From DASUPK01 sp963747425 (GTDB lineage Bacteria > Actinomycetota > Thermoleophilia > Solirubrobacterales > 70-9), in NCBI GenBank assembly GCA_963747425.1, contig CAVVFJ010000008.1, positions 682,001 to 746,000 on the forward strand: a DNA stretch of 64,000 nucleotides, written 5' to 3'. Position numbers and translations under genes: made by a program. A model generated the notes under the pieces. It was not told the origin of the DNA, did not search any database, and saw only the letters and a list, made by a program, of their open reading frames with translations. This document shows, piece by piece, positions 43,758-51,436 of the stretch (position 1 is the stretch's first letter; each line of letters begins with the position of its first letter).

Positions 43758-43965
43758 CCACCTCAACCGCCGTCTGACGCGCCCCGCTTGCTGTCGGATC
43801 CGAGTAATTCAGCACCTCGCAGATCGTGGACGGCGGGTCGCGGCGCGGGAGTATAGAGATCGCGACGTGACCCCCCCACGGATCCTAGGGACGGGCAACG
43901 ACGTTCCAGAACGTGCCCGCGAAAGGGGTTGGCTTCCACCGGACCGGGCGGATAGGGTCGCCTGG

Positions 43966-44501
43966 ATGCTCGAGGTCGGAAAGCGTTACACGAGCCCCCG
44001 AACCGGAACCTGGCTGGAAGTCGTCGAGCGGGCGGGCGGGAACATGAAGTTCGAGCGGTCGTTCGCCCTGGGCGCGGGCCGGACGGATCCGCACCTCCAC
44101 GAGGACCTCACCCAGACCTGGGAGGGGCTGTCGGGCGAGGGGATGATCGAGGTCGGCGGGGAGGAGCGCGAGTTCAGGGCGGGGGACAGGGTCGCGATCT
44201 CACCCGGCACCGCTCACCGCGATCCCTGGAACCCGCGCTCGGCCGAGCTCCACGTCCGGGGGACTCCGAGCCCGTCGTCGACTTCATCGAGGCCTATGCG
44301 GAGGCCTACGTCCACCACCTCACGGAGAGTGGTCGGCTGAACGACCAGGATGAGCTGCCGCTGCTCCAGATCTTCGTCACCTCGAAGGCGACGAACGGGC
44401 GGTCGTGGGCGGCCTCACCCCCAGTCGCGATCCAGAAGGCATCGCTGCCGCTGATGGCCGCGGTCGGGCGGCTACGCGGATACAAGCCCAGCTACGACTG
44501 A
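43966..44501 (+). pseudogene. Cupin-domain protein, frameshifted
   Basis: The first 98 residues are a cupin barrel (KRYTSPRTGTWLEVVERAGG, HLHEDLTQTWEGLSGEGMIE, FRAGDRVAISPGTAHRDPWN) with metal-ligand histidines. After the five-G run at 44258-44262 the frame becomes Ser/Pro/Arg-rich and stops at 44340. Adding one G restores DSEPVVDFIEAYAEAYVHHL and continues to a stop at 44501 (RLRGYKPSYD). The full product would be about 178 residues. The stop lies directly against the start of the second repeat copy at 44502. A start at GTG 43867 is possible. A cupin may act on a sugar or small ligand; no specific role is evident. Confidence 0.65.
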
Positions 44502-44815
44502 GCCGCGGTGCTGGCGGATCATGTTCCGCAACGCCGGCGACCCCGACGTCGCCGTCCGGCTCGACCGCCTCCGCGACGAGGTCGCCGCCGCGATCGTCCA
44601 GCTGATGAGCGAGGAGGCCCAGCGCAAGGGGCTCGACTTCCCGAAGCTGCCCCAGTTCGTCGAGATGATCGCCCAGCAGATGGTCGGGGCGATGCAGTCG
44701 CTCGCCGATTGGTGGGACCTCCACCGCAAGGTCCCCAAGGAGGAGGTCGTCCAGGCGGCGATGGACTTCGCCTGGGTCGGCCAGGAGCGGATCAGCCAGG
44801 GGCAGCGCTGGGACG
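44502..44815 (+). repeat. 314-bp direct repeat, copy 2
   Basis: This is the partner of 40016-40330. Copy 2 lacks one C near its left end (GTGCTGG versus GTGCCTGG) and differs at a few third-codon positions. It begins immediately after the cupin stop and ends eight bases before the fragment's own stop. Confidence 0.9.
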
Positions 44816-44823
44816 CGCGTTGA
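44502..44823 (+). pseudogene. TetR-gene fragment (C-terminal ligand-binding part only)
   Basis: An open frame from ATG 44521 encodes 100 residues nearly identical to residues 116-219 of the TetR protein at 39676-40386, ending in QRWDAR. It lacks the HTH, so it cannot act as a DNA-binding regulator. The short C-terminus looks native, suggesting this is the original end of a TetR gene whose 5' part is elsewhere. It overlaps the end of the convergent MFS gene by 32 bp, just as the complete copy overlaps the SDR gene. Confidence 0.8.
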
Positions 44824-45931
44824 GCGCTGCGGTGAGCACGGTGAAGGCGGCCAGGGCGCCAAAGGCGAGATCGGCGTCGCCGCTCGCCAGTGCGGCACCG
44901 AACAGGGGGATAACGGGAATCGGGAAGGTCCCGGCGCCGACCTGAAGCAGCCCGAGCCCGCCGATCGGGTGATCCGGCAGCACGCGCTCGGCTGCGTCGT
45001 AGTAGTGCGGATAGGGCAGGGAGAGCCCGACTCCGACCAGCGCGATCGCCACTGCGACCAGCCCGACGGACCTTCCCTGGCCGAGCAGGACCAGCCCGGC
45101 GGCGGCCAGGCCTAGGCCGAGGACCACCAGCAGCGAGGTGCTCACCCCAGCCGCCGACCAGCGGCCCGCCAGGTCGCGCATCAGCGCCGAGATCCCGAAG
45201 AGCATGAAGGAGAGGGCGCCGGCCACGGCCGCCGACATCCCGTCTCCCGTGGTCAGGTAATGGACGAGCCAGGCGCCGATGATGAGCGGGATGTTCAGGG
45301 TCGTGTTGCCGAGCAGCTCGATGCGCCACCAGGTCCCGCTTGTGAGGGCCTCGCGCACCAGTCCCTCCCCCTCGGACGGGGCGCGCTTGACCGGCACCTG
45401 CTCGTTCGGGAGTATCGGCATGGCGACCAGCGCCAGCACGGCGGTGATCACGAAGGGCACCCGCCAGTCGACGCCCTCGCCCTGCAGGATGCTGCCGAGG
45501 AAGAGGCTGGCGGCCACACCGAGGGTGAGCCCGGCGCCGAACAGCCCGAGCATCCTCAGGCCGCCCATCGCCCGGGCGTAGGCGGGGATGAAGACCGCCG
45601 CAAGACCGAATGCCAGTCCCGCGATCACCCGGCCGGCGGCGAGGACGGCAAAGCTGTCGCCGATCGCGATCAGCGCATTCCCGGCGACCGAGAGCAGGCA
45701 GCAGGCCCAGATCCCCTGCAGCACGCGGATTCTCCGGGCCAGCTCAGCACCCGCCAGGCTCGCGGTCGCCGCACCGGCGAAGAAGAAGGTCCCGGAGAGC
45801 AGCCCCACCTCGGAGAGGCTGAGGTCGAACTCCTGGCTCAGAGGCGCCACCACGGGTCCGACGTTGCCGCAGTTCCACCCCGTGATCACCAGGGCGAGGA
45901 CGAAGACGCCGATGCTCCGGCGGGCGCTCAC
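44792..45931 (-). CDS. Major facilitator superfamily transporter
   Basis: This 379-residue protein has about 12 hydrophobic helices and an MFS organisation. Examples are TM1 (IGVFVLALVITGWNCGNVGP) and a LLSVAGNALIAIGDSFAVLA stretch with LAAGRVIAGLAFGLAAVF. The loop 2-3 region (AGAELARRIRVLQG) approximates the MFS GxxxDRxGRR signature weakly. It resembles CynX/NimT-type or sugar/drug exporters; the substrate is open. It converges on the TetR fragment, a layout typical of a TetR-controlled exporter. GTG 45931 is the start. The C-terminal RPSAAPG is encoded within the repeat copy. Confidence 0.87.
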   Translation of the reverse strand: MSARRSIGVFVLALVITGWNCGNVGPVVAPLSQEFDLSLSEVGLLSGTFFFAGAATASLAGAELARRIRVLQGIWACCLLSVAGNALIAIGDSFAVLAAGRVIAGLAFGLAAVFIPAYARAMGGLRMLGLFGAGLTLGVAASLFLGSILQGEGVDWRVPFVITAVLALVAMPILPNEQVPVKRAPSEGEGLVREALTSGTWWRIELLGNTTLNIPLIIGAWLVHYLTTGDGMSAAVAGALSFMLFGISALMRDLAGRWSAAGVSTSLLVVLGLGLAAAGLVLLGQGRSVGLVAVAIALVGVGLSLPYPHYYDAAERVLPDHPIGGLGLLQVGAGTFPIPVIPLFGAALASGDADLAFGALAAFTVLTAALNARPSAAPG

Positions 45932-45974
45932 AGCGCTGCCTTCTACCGCTGCGGCCGGATAGCCGGGGGTGGGG

Positions 45975-47345
45975 CTATGCCGCCGCGCCGAGCTTCGGCG
46001 AGGTCCAGGGCTCCGCGAGACGACGTGACAGCTCCTCGGCCAGCTCGCCGATCGCGATGCGCGACTGGTCCAGGGAGTCGCGATCGCGCAGGGTCACGGT
46101 GTCGTCCTCCATCGTCTGGTGGTCGACGGTGACGCCCCACGGGGTGCCGATCTCGTCCTGGCGGCGATAGCGCTTGCCGATCGAGCCGCCCGTGTCGTAC
46201 TCGGCGGTCATCAGCCGGCGAAGCTCCTCGTAGATCTCTCGCGCCTTCTCGGGCTGCCCGTCCTTGTTGACCAGCGGCAGCACCGCAACCTTCACCGGGG
46301 CGAGCTTGGGGTGGAGGCGCAGGACGGTCCGCTCGCGGCCCTCGACCTCCTCGACGTCATAGGCGTCGACCATGAAGGAGAGCATCGCCCGGTCGACGCC
46401 CGCGGCGGGCTCGATCACGTGCGGGACGTAGCGGTCGCCGGTGGCGGAATCGACGTACTCGAGCTTCTCGCCGGAGAGCTTCGCGTGCTGGGTGAGGTCG
46501 AAGTCGCCGCGGTTCGCGATCCCCTCCAGCTCGGACCAGCCCATCGGGAAGAGGTACTCGATGTCGGAGGTGGCGCTGGAGTAGTGGGAGAGCTCGTCGG
46601 CACCGTGCGCGCGGAGGCGGAGCTGGTCCGGCCGGATGCCGAGGTCCGTGTACCAGCGCATCCGCTGCTCCATCCAGCGCTCATGCCACTCGGCCGCCTC
46701 GACCGGCGGGACGAAGAACTCCATCTCCATCTGCTCGAACTCCAGGGTGCGGAAGATGAAGTTGCCGGGGGTGATCTCGTTGCGGAAGGACTTGCCGATC
46801 TGGGCGATCCCGAACGGCGGCTTCTTGCGGGCGAAGCTCAGGACGTTCTTGAAGTTGATGAAGATCCCCTGCGCGGTCTCGGGTCGCAGGTAGGCCTTGT
46901 CGTCCTCGTCGTGGACGGGCCCGACGTATGTCTCGAACATCAGATTGAACTGGCGCGGCTCCGAGAGCTCGCCGCCGCAGTTCGGGCAGCGGATCTCGCC
47001 CTCCGCGTCCTCGGCGCCGAGCTGCTCCTCGCGCAGGTCGTCCTCGCGCCAGCGCCGCTTGCATTCCCCAAGGCACTGAACGAGCGGGTCGGTGAAGCCG
47101 GCGAGGTGCCCCGAGGCCTCCCAGACCTTGGGGTTCTGGATGATCGCCGAGTCGAGCGCGACGATGTCGTCGCGCTCCTGGATCATCGCCCGCCACCACT
47201 CGCCCTTGACGTTGTTCTTGAGCAGCACGCCGTAGTGCCCGTAGTCGTAGGTGTTGGCGAAGCCGCCATAGATCTCCGACGCCGGGAAGATGAAGCCCCG
47301 GCGCTTGCACAGCGCGACGATCTCCTCGAGCTTGAGCTCGGACAT
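45975..47345 (-). CDS. glyQS: Glycyl-tRNA synthetase (single-chain alpha2 type)
   Basis: This 456-residue class II aminoacyl-tRNA synthetase charges tRNA-Gly. It has the N-terminal CKRRGFIFPASEIYGGFANT region. Motif 2 includes FRNEITPGNFIFRTLEFEQM. Motif 3-type sequence is present as DRAMLSFMVDAYDVEEVEGR. The anticodon-binding domain follows (VKVAVLPLVNKDGQPEKARE) with GTPWGVTVDHQTMEDDTVTL at the end. A zinc-like site is seen in CPNCGGELSEPRQFNLMFET. This dimeric form is found in actinobacteria and other groups, in contrast to the split alpha2beta2 type. It starts at ATG 47345, divergent from the FmdB gene. Confidence 0.97.
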   Translation of the reverse strand: MSELKLEEIVALCKRRGFIFPASEIYGGFANTYDYGHYGVLLKNNVKGEWWRAMIQERDDIVALDSAIIQNPKVWEASGHLAGFTDPLVQCLGECKRRWREDDLREEQLGAEDAEGEIRCPNCGGELSEPRQFNLMFETYVGPVHDEDDKAYLRPETAQGIFINFKNVLSFARKKPPFGIAQIGKSFRNEITPGNFIFRTLEFEQMEMEFFVPPVEAAEWHERWMEQRMRWYTDLGIRPDQLRLRAHGADELSHYSSATSDIEYLFPMGWSELEGIANRGDFDLTQHAKLSGEKLEYVDSATGDRYVPHVIEPAAGVDRAMLSFMVDAYDVEEVEGRERTVLRLHPKLAPVKVAVLPLVNKDGQPEKAREIYEELRRLMTAEYDTGGSIGKRYRRQDEIGTPWGVTVDHQTMEDDTVTLRDRDSLDQSRIAIGELAEELSRRLAEPWTSPKLGAAA

Positions 47346-47413
47346 GGGCGTCAGCGTAAACGGCTCCCAGCGTGCGATGCCTTGGGGCGGCGCCCACTAC
47401 CCTCTTGCCTCCG

Positions 47414-47740
47414 ATGCCGATCTACGAGTACCGCTGCGAGAACGGACACACCTTCGAGGTGGTCCAGCGCATGTCCGACGATCCCGTCGAGGCCTGCGAG
47501 CAGTGCGGCGCCCCCGTCGAGCGGGTCTTCCACCCGGTCGCGGTCCACTTCAAGGGGTCCGGCTTCTACTCCACCGACTACGGCGCCAAGGCCAAGTCGG
47601 GCGCGGGCAAGGACGGCGACTCCTCGTCGTCCGGGGATTCAGGCGGTTCGGGCTCCGAGTCGTCCAGCTCCGAGTCCAGCTCCAAGAAGTCGGACTCGAA
47701 CGGCACCGACAAGGCGAAGACGAGCTCCAGCTCGGACTAG
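47414..47740 (+). CDS. FmdB-type zinc-ribbon protein
   Basis: This is a 108-residue protein. Residues 1-55 form the small zinc ribbon of the FmdB/CxxC family (MPIYEYRCENGHTFEVVQRM, then EACEQCGAPVERVF). The remainder is a Ser/Lys/Asp-rich, disordered tail. ATG 47414 is the correct start because it gives the conserved MPIYEYRC; an earlier in-frame ATG adds 14 unlikely residues. FmdB proteins have been linked to amidase regulation, but their general role is unknown. The tail is unusually long and Ser-rich. Confidence 0.9.
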   Translation: MPIYEYRCENGHTFEVVQRMSDDPVEACEQCGAPVERVFHPVAVHFKGSGFYSTDYGAKAKSGAGKDGDSSSSGDSGGSGSESSSSESSSKKSDSNGTDKAKTSSSSD

Positions 47741-47752
47741 CCGCCGTCCGGG

Positions 47753-49117
47753 CTATGGCGAGCAGGCGGGCCGGCGCGGTGGATCGCCGCCGACCAGCTT
47801 CTTGACGGCGTCGTCGCAGGCGCCCTGGGGAATCTCCAGGCTGCCGCCGGGTCCCACACCAACGCCCGCCTTGTCGCTGCCCAGCACGTTCGTCGACCCG
47901 CTGCCGCCGAGGATTGCCGAGATCGCCAGCTGCGGCAACGTGAAACCGCCCATGTCGCTGATGAAGGCCTTCGGCGCGTTCCAGCCGATCCAGGGACCCT
48001 TGATGAAGTTGTAGGGGAAGCGGGTGATGCTGGTCAGGCGCCCCTTGATCCCGTTGAGGACCGCTTGCTGGCGAGCCGCGCGGTCGCGGTCGTCCTCGGA
48101 GGGATCGCAGTTGTTGTGCCTGATCCGGGCGTAGGCGAGGGCCTTGTCGCCCTCCAGGGTGATGTCTCCCGGGGGCAGTTTCAGGGAGACACCGCCCTGC
48201 TTCTTGCCCCCGTCCACGTCCCCGCAGACGACGGCGCCGTCCTTCTTGCCATTTGTGTCGGGCACGTGGATCGTGACCCCGCCAAGGGTGTTGATGAAGT
48301 CGGCGAAGCCGTCGAAGTCGACGATCACGATGTGGTTGATGTCGATGCCGAGGAAGTTCTCGACCGTCTTGATGGTCGAGGCGGGATTGCCGTTGGTGCT
48401 CTGCGTGTTGCAGGCGAGCGAGGCGTTGATCTTCTGCGAGCCGCAGTCCGGGATCGCGGCGAAGCTGTCGCGGGGGATGGAGAGCTTGCGGAACGAGGTC
48501 AGCGACGAGTGCAGGACCATGATCGTGTCGGCGCGAGGCGGGCCCTGGCCCTCCGAGCCGTTGGCGTTGCGCTGGGTCTTGCCGCGCCGGTCCCCTCCGA
48601 GGATGAGGATGTTCTGCCCCGCGAGCACGGCTGGACCGCCCTTGAGCGCGTTCTTGGCCGACTGCGGCAGCTTGCCCTTCTGGATCTGGGCCGAGATCGC
48701 GAAGGTGATGAAGCTGAGCAGGAGCCAGCCCACCGCGAAGATCAGGATCCAGCGAAGCCAGGGGCGCTTGCCGCCGGTCAGCCCCCCGAAGAAGCCGCGG
48801 ATCCCGCCACCGCCACCGGAGTCGCGGCGGATGCTCTGCAGGCTCGGCTTGCGAATCCGGTCGCGCAGGCTGGGCCGCGAGCGGTAGACGGTGTACGGGG
48901 GCTTCTCGCCCTTGCCCTCGGGCTTCTTGCGCTTGGGCGCCGAGCGCTTCTGGCCGCCACGGCCGCCCCGTCCGTAGACCGTGTACTCGGGCTTCTTGCC
49001 GCCTTCGGGTTTGCCGGAACCCCCGGACGCGCCAGGCTTCTTGGGCTTGCCGGGCTTCCCGCCGCCCGCAGAGCCCCCGGACCGCTTGGGCGGCCGTTCA
49101 TCTCCCTGCGGAGACAT
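47753..49117 (-). CDS. LytR-CpsA-Psr (LCP) family ligase with long basic N-terminus
   Basis: This 454-residue membrane protein attaches glycopolymers to peptidoglycan. One membrane helix, near residues 122-142 (WLRWILIFAVGWLLLSFITF), is followed by the extracellular LCP domain: NILILGGDRRGKTQRNANGS, RADTIMVLHSSLTSFRKLSI with PRDSFA, and ALAYARIRHNNC. These contain the Arg/Asp residues that bind the lipid pyrophosphate donor. The first 120 residues are cytoplasmic, Gly/Lys/Pro-rich, and contain two near copies of a YTVY motif (PEYTVYGRGG, PPYTVYRSRP), which is uncommon. It could act on the exopolysaccharide from the 13-35 kb locus, arabinogalactan or teichoic-like polymers. Divergent from the ROK kinase by 45 bp. 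Confidence 0.93.
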   Translation of the reverse strand: MSPQGDERPPKRSGGSAGGGKPGKPKKPGASGGSGKPEGGKKPEYTVYGRGGRGGQKRSAPKRKKPEGKGEKPPYTVYRSRPSLRDRIRKPSLQSIRRDSGGGGGIRGFFGGLTGGKRPWLRWILIFAVGWLLLSFITFAISAQIQKGKLPQSAKNALKGGPAVLAGQNILILGGDRRGKTQRNANGSEGQGPPRADTIMVLHSSLTSFRKLSIPRDSFAAIPDCGSQKINASLACNTQSTNGNPASTIKTVENFLGIDINHIVIVDFDGFADFINTLGGVTIHVPDTNGKKDGAVVCGDVDGGKKQGGVSLKLPPGDITLEGDKALAYARIRHNNCDPSEDDRDRAARQQAVLNGIKGRLTSITRFPYNFIKGPWIGWNAPKAFISDMGGFTLPQLAISAILGGSGSTNVLGSDKAGVGVGPGGSLEIPQGACDDAVKKLVGGDPPRRPACSP

Positions 49118-49162
49118 GGGATATCAATACTTACGCATGCCGCCGCCGGACCCCTCTTCCTC

Positions 49163-50119
49163 TTGAGCCCCCGCGAGACGATCGGCGTCGACCTGGGCGG
49201 GACCAAGATGGCCGTCGGGGTCGTCGATTCCGAGCAGCACATCCACTTCGAGGGGAACGAATCCTCGATCGGGCTGAGCGAGGACAAGCTGGTCGAGGAT
49301 CTCGGCAGGGAGCTGGTGGAGGCCAGGGACGCCAGGCCCGACGTGCTCTGCGCGGGCCTCGGGATTCCGGCCACCATCGACCACGATCGCGGCGTGGCCA
49401 TCCAGGCGGTCAACCTCGAGATCTCGGACGTCCCCCTTCGCGACCTGATGGGAAAGCAGCTCGGCCTCCCGGTCTTCATCGACAACGATGCGAACGTCGC
49501 CGCCCTCGCCGAGTTCCTGTTCGGCGCCGGCCGCGGGGCACGGAACGTCGTGATGCTGACCATCGGGACGGGGATCGGCGGAGGCCTGGTCCTGGACGGC
49601 GAGATCTACCGTGGGACGACCGGCTCCGCGGCGGAGCTCGGCCACGTCGTGGTGCAGGAGGACGGTCCTCCCTGCCAGGGCAACTGTCCCAACCGCGGCT
49701 GCGTCGAGACGCTCGCCTCCGGCACCGCGATCGCGCGCGAGGGCAAGGCGGCCGCCGAGCGGGAACCGGACTCCGCGCTCGGCAAGGCGCTCGCCGAGGG
49801 GCCGATCGTCGGCAAGACGGTCACCGAGCTGGCCATCAATGGAGACCCGTTGGCGGCAGGGGTCGTCGCCGAGGCGGGCCGGCACCTCGGTGTCGCGCTC
49901 GCGAGCCTCGCCAATATCTTCGATCCCGACGTGATCGTGATCGGGGGCGGCGTCTCCGTGGTGGGGGAGCTGTTGATCGGGCCGGCGCGCAAGGAGCTCG
50001 AGTCGCGGGCTCTGACGCCGATGAACCGGACGCCGGTGAAGATCGCCGAGCTCGGCCCGAAGGCGGGCATGATCGGAGCGGCGGCGATGGCGCTGATCGA
50101 GCTCGACAAGGAGACTTAG
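49163..50119 (+). CDS. ROK-family glucokinase
   Basis: This 318-residue ROK kinase phosphorylates glucose or a related sugar with ATP. The N-terminal phosphate-1 motif is TIGVDLGGTKMAVGVVD, the catalytic Asp lies in VFIDNDANVAALAE, and ATP-binding glycines in LTIGTGIGGGLVLDG. The ROK zinc motif is a CQGNCPNRGC variant preceded by the conserved GH (ELGHVVVQEDGP). These are typical of actinobacterial glucokinases. TTG 49163 is the start (MSPRETIGVDLGG) because no other start in frame fits. The sugar specificity is not certain. It is divergent from the LCP gene. Confidence 0.93.
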   Translation: MSPRETIGVDLGGTKMAVGVVDSEQHIHFEGNESSIGLSEDKLVEDLGRELVEARDARPDVLCAGLGIPATIDHDRGVAIQAVNLEISDVPLRDLMGKQLGLPVFIDNDANVAALAEFLFGAGRGARNVVMLTIGTGIGGGLVLDGEIYRGTTGSAAELGHVVVQEDGPPCQGNCPNRGCVETLASGTAIAREGKAAAEREPDSALGKALAEGPIVGKTVTELAINGDPLAAGVVAEAGRHLGVALASLANIFDPDVIVIGGGVSVVGELLIGPARKELESRALTPMNRTPVKIAELGPKAGMIGAAAMALIELDKET

Positions 50120-50287
50120 TGAGATGAACGACCCCGCGACCATGCACGCCTGGATGACGGCCCCGGACTTCGCATCTCGGCGTCCTCGGGCTCGCCCTTG
50201 CCGCCAGCAAGGGCTTCGCCCTGCGTCCACCGATCTGCTCGGCCGCGGCCGCCCCCAGACGCGCATCGCCGCGGGTTCCCTCATCTA

Positions 50288-51109
50288 ATGCCGGGGAAGC
50301 TCGTCGTCTGCCCGACTCCGATCGGGAACCTCGAGGACATCACTCTGCGCGCGCGGCGTGCCCTGTACGAGGCCGATGTGATCGCGTGCGAGGACACGCG
50401 CAGGACGGGGCTGCTGCTGGAGCGGCTCGAGATTCAGGCTCTGCGGCTGCTCTCCTACCACGAGGGAAACGAGGCGGAGCGAGCCCGGGAGCTCGCCCAG
50501 CGGATCGAGCGGGGGGACAACGTCGCCCTCGTCTCCGACGCCGGCACGCCCGCGATCTCCGACCCGGGCTTCCGCCTGATCAGGGCCTGCATCGACCGCG
50601 ACCTCGACATCGAGGTGCTGCCGGGGCCCTCATCGATCATCACCGCCCTGGTCGTCTCCGGCCTGCCGACGCATCGCTTCCGGTTCCAGGGCTTCCTGCC
50701 CCGGCGGACCGGCGAGCTGGAGCGGGTCCTCCAGTCCAGCGACACCCTGATCGCCTTCGAGTCGCCGCGGCGCCTGCCCGAGTCGCTGCGGGCTCTCGCC
50801 CAGCTTGCCCCGGACCGGCCGGCCGCGATCTGCCGTGAGCTGACCAAGCTGCACGAGGAGGTCGCCCGCGGCACTCTCGGCGAGCTCTCGCGTCGCTTCC
50901 GCGACGAGGCCCGCGGCGAGATCGTGGTCGTGATCGGGCCGGCCGCGGAGCGCGGCACCGCCGACATCGGCTTCGCGACGGACGCATTGCGCGGCCTGAT
51001 CCGTGCCGGTGCGAGGCCGCGAGCCGCGGCCAGCGTGGTGTCCGCCCTGACCGGAGTGCCCGCCAACGATCTCTATAAGGGGATCACGGGGCGCGAACCC
51101 CGGCGTTAG
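50288..51109 (+). CDS. rsmI: 16S rRNA (cytidine-2'-O)-methyltransferase RsmI
   Basis: This 273-residue enzyme methylates C1402 of 16S rRNA. It has the family N-terminus PGKLVVCPTPIGNLEDITLR, the ACEDTRRTGLLLERL motif, and VALVSDAGTPAISDPGFRLI. The SAM-binding EVLPGPSSIITALVVSGLPT segment and the CRELTKLHEEVARGTLGEL segment follow. ATG 50288 is chosen because it gives that N-terminus; the preceding in-frame codons are unconserved. The 168 bp upstream, after the ROK gene, hold only a 55-codon frame (50124-50288) of doubtful reality. It lies upstream of the RemA-like gene and metG. Confidence 0.97.
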   Translation: MPGKLVVCPTPIGNLEDITLRARRALYEADVIACEDTRRTGLLLERLEIQALRLLSYHEGNEAERARELAQRIERGDNVALVSDAGTPAISDPGFRLIRACIDRDLDIEVLPGPSSIITALVVSGLPTHRFRFQGFLPRRTGELERVLQSSDTLIAFESPRRLPESLRALAQLAPDRPAAICRELTKLHEEVARGTLGELSRRFRDEARGEIVVVIGPAAERGTADIGFATDALRGLIRAGARPRAAASVVSALTGVPANDLYKGITGREPRR

Positions 51110-51157
51110 CAGGGATTTCGGGCCGGGTCCGGCAACTCGGCGCGCTACCGTGAGGTG

Positions 51158-51421
51158 ATGGCCAAGCGCGAGCCACGCATGGTTTCGCTCGGGTACGGGA
51201 AATTCGCCCGGGCGGACCGCATCTACGCCCTCGTCCCGCTTGATCCGAAGGACCGGGGGGAGGGGCGGCGCACCTACGTGCACGTCGACGACATGGCCGA
51301 GCCGATCGTCGCCTCGCGCTCGGAGCGAGCGATCCTCGCCGACGTCGAGGAGGCGCTGACCGAGGCGGCGGGCATCCCGCGCCGCCGCCGCGCGGCAAAG
51401 GGGCAGGAGAAGCTGCTGTAA
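51158..51421 (+). CDS. RemA/DUF370-like regulator
   Basis: This 87-residue protein has the short DUF370 pattern: MVSLGYGKFARADRIYALVP, then a basic loop with GRRTYVHVDDMAEPIVASRS, and ERAILADVEEALTEAAG. Bacillus RemA binds tandem DNA repeats and activates matrix genes, but RemA-like genes occur widely and here the sequence match is moderate. An RNA- or DNA-binding regulator is likely. It lies between rsmI and metG, with ATG 51158 (or GTG 51155). A link to the exopolysaccharide locus is attractive by analogy but speculative. Confidence 0.6.
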   Translation: MAKREPRMVSLGYGKFARADRIYALVPLDPKDRGEGRRTYVHVDDMAEPIVASRSERAILADVEEALTEAAGIPRRRRAAKGQEKLL

Positions 51422-51436
51422 GTAGGCTCACTGCGC

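Noticed and set aside
40016..44815. Transposon or insertion sequence as the source of the flanking 315-bp repeats
   Set aside because: The repeats are parts of a TetR coding region, have no terminal inverted repeats, and no transposase or integrase lies between them.
50124..50288. 55-codon frame between the ROK kinase gene and rsmI
   Set aside because: After about 17 plausible residues it becomes Arg/Pro-rich without pattern, has no good ribosome binding site, and could be chance in high-GC DNA.
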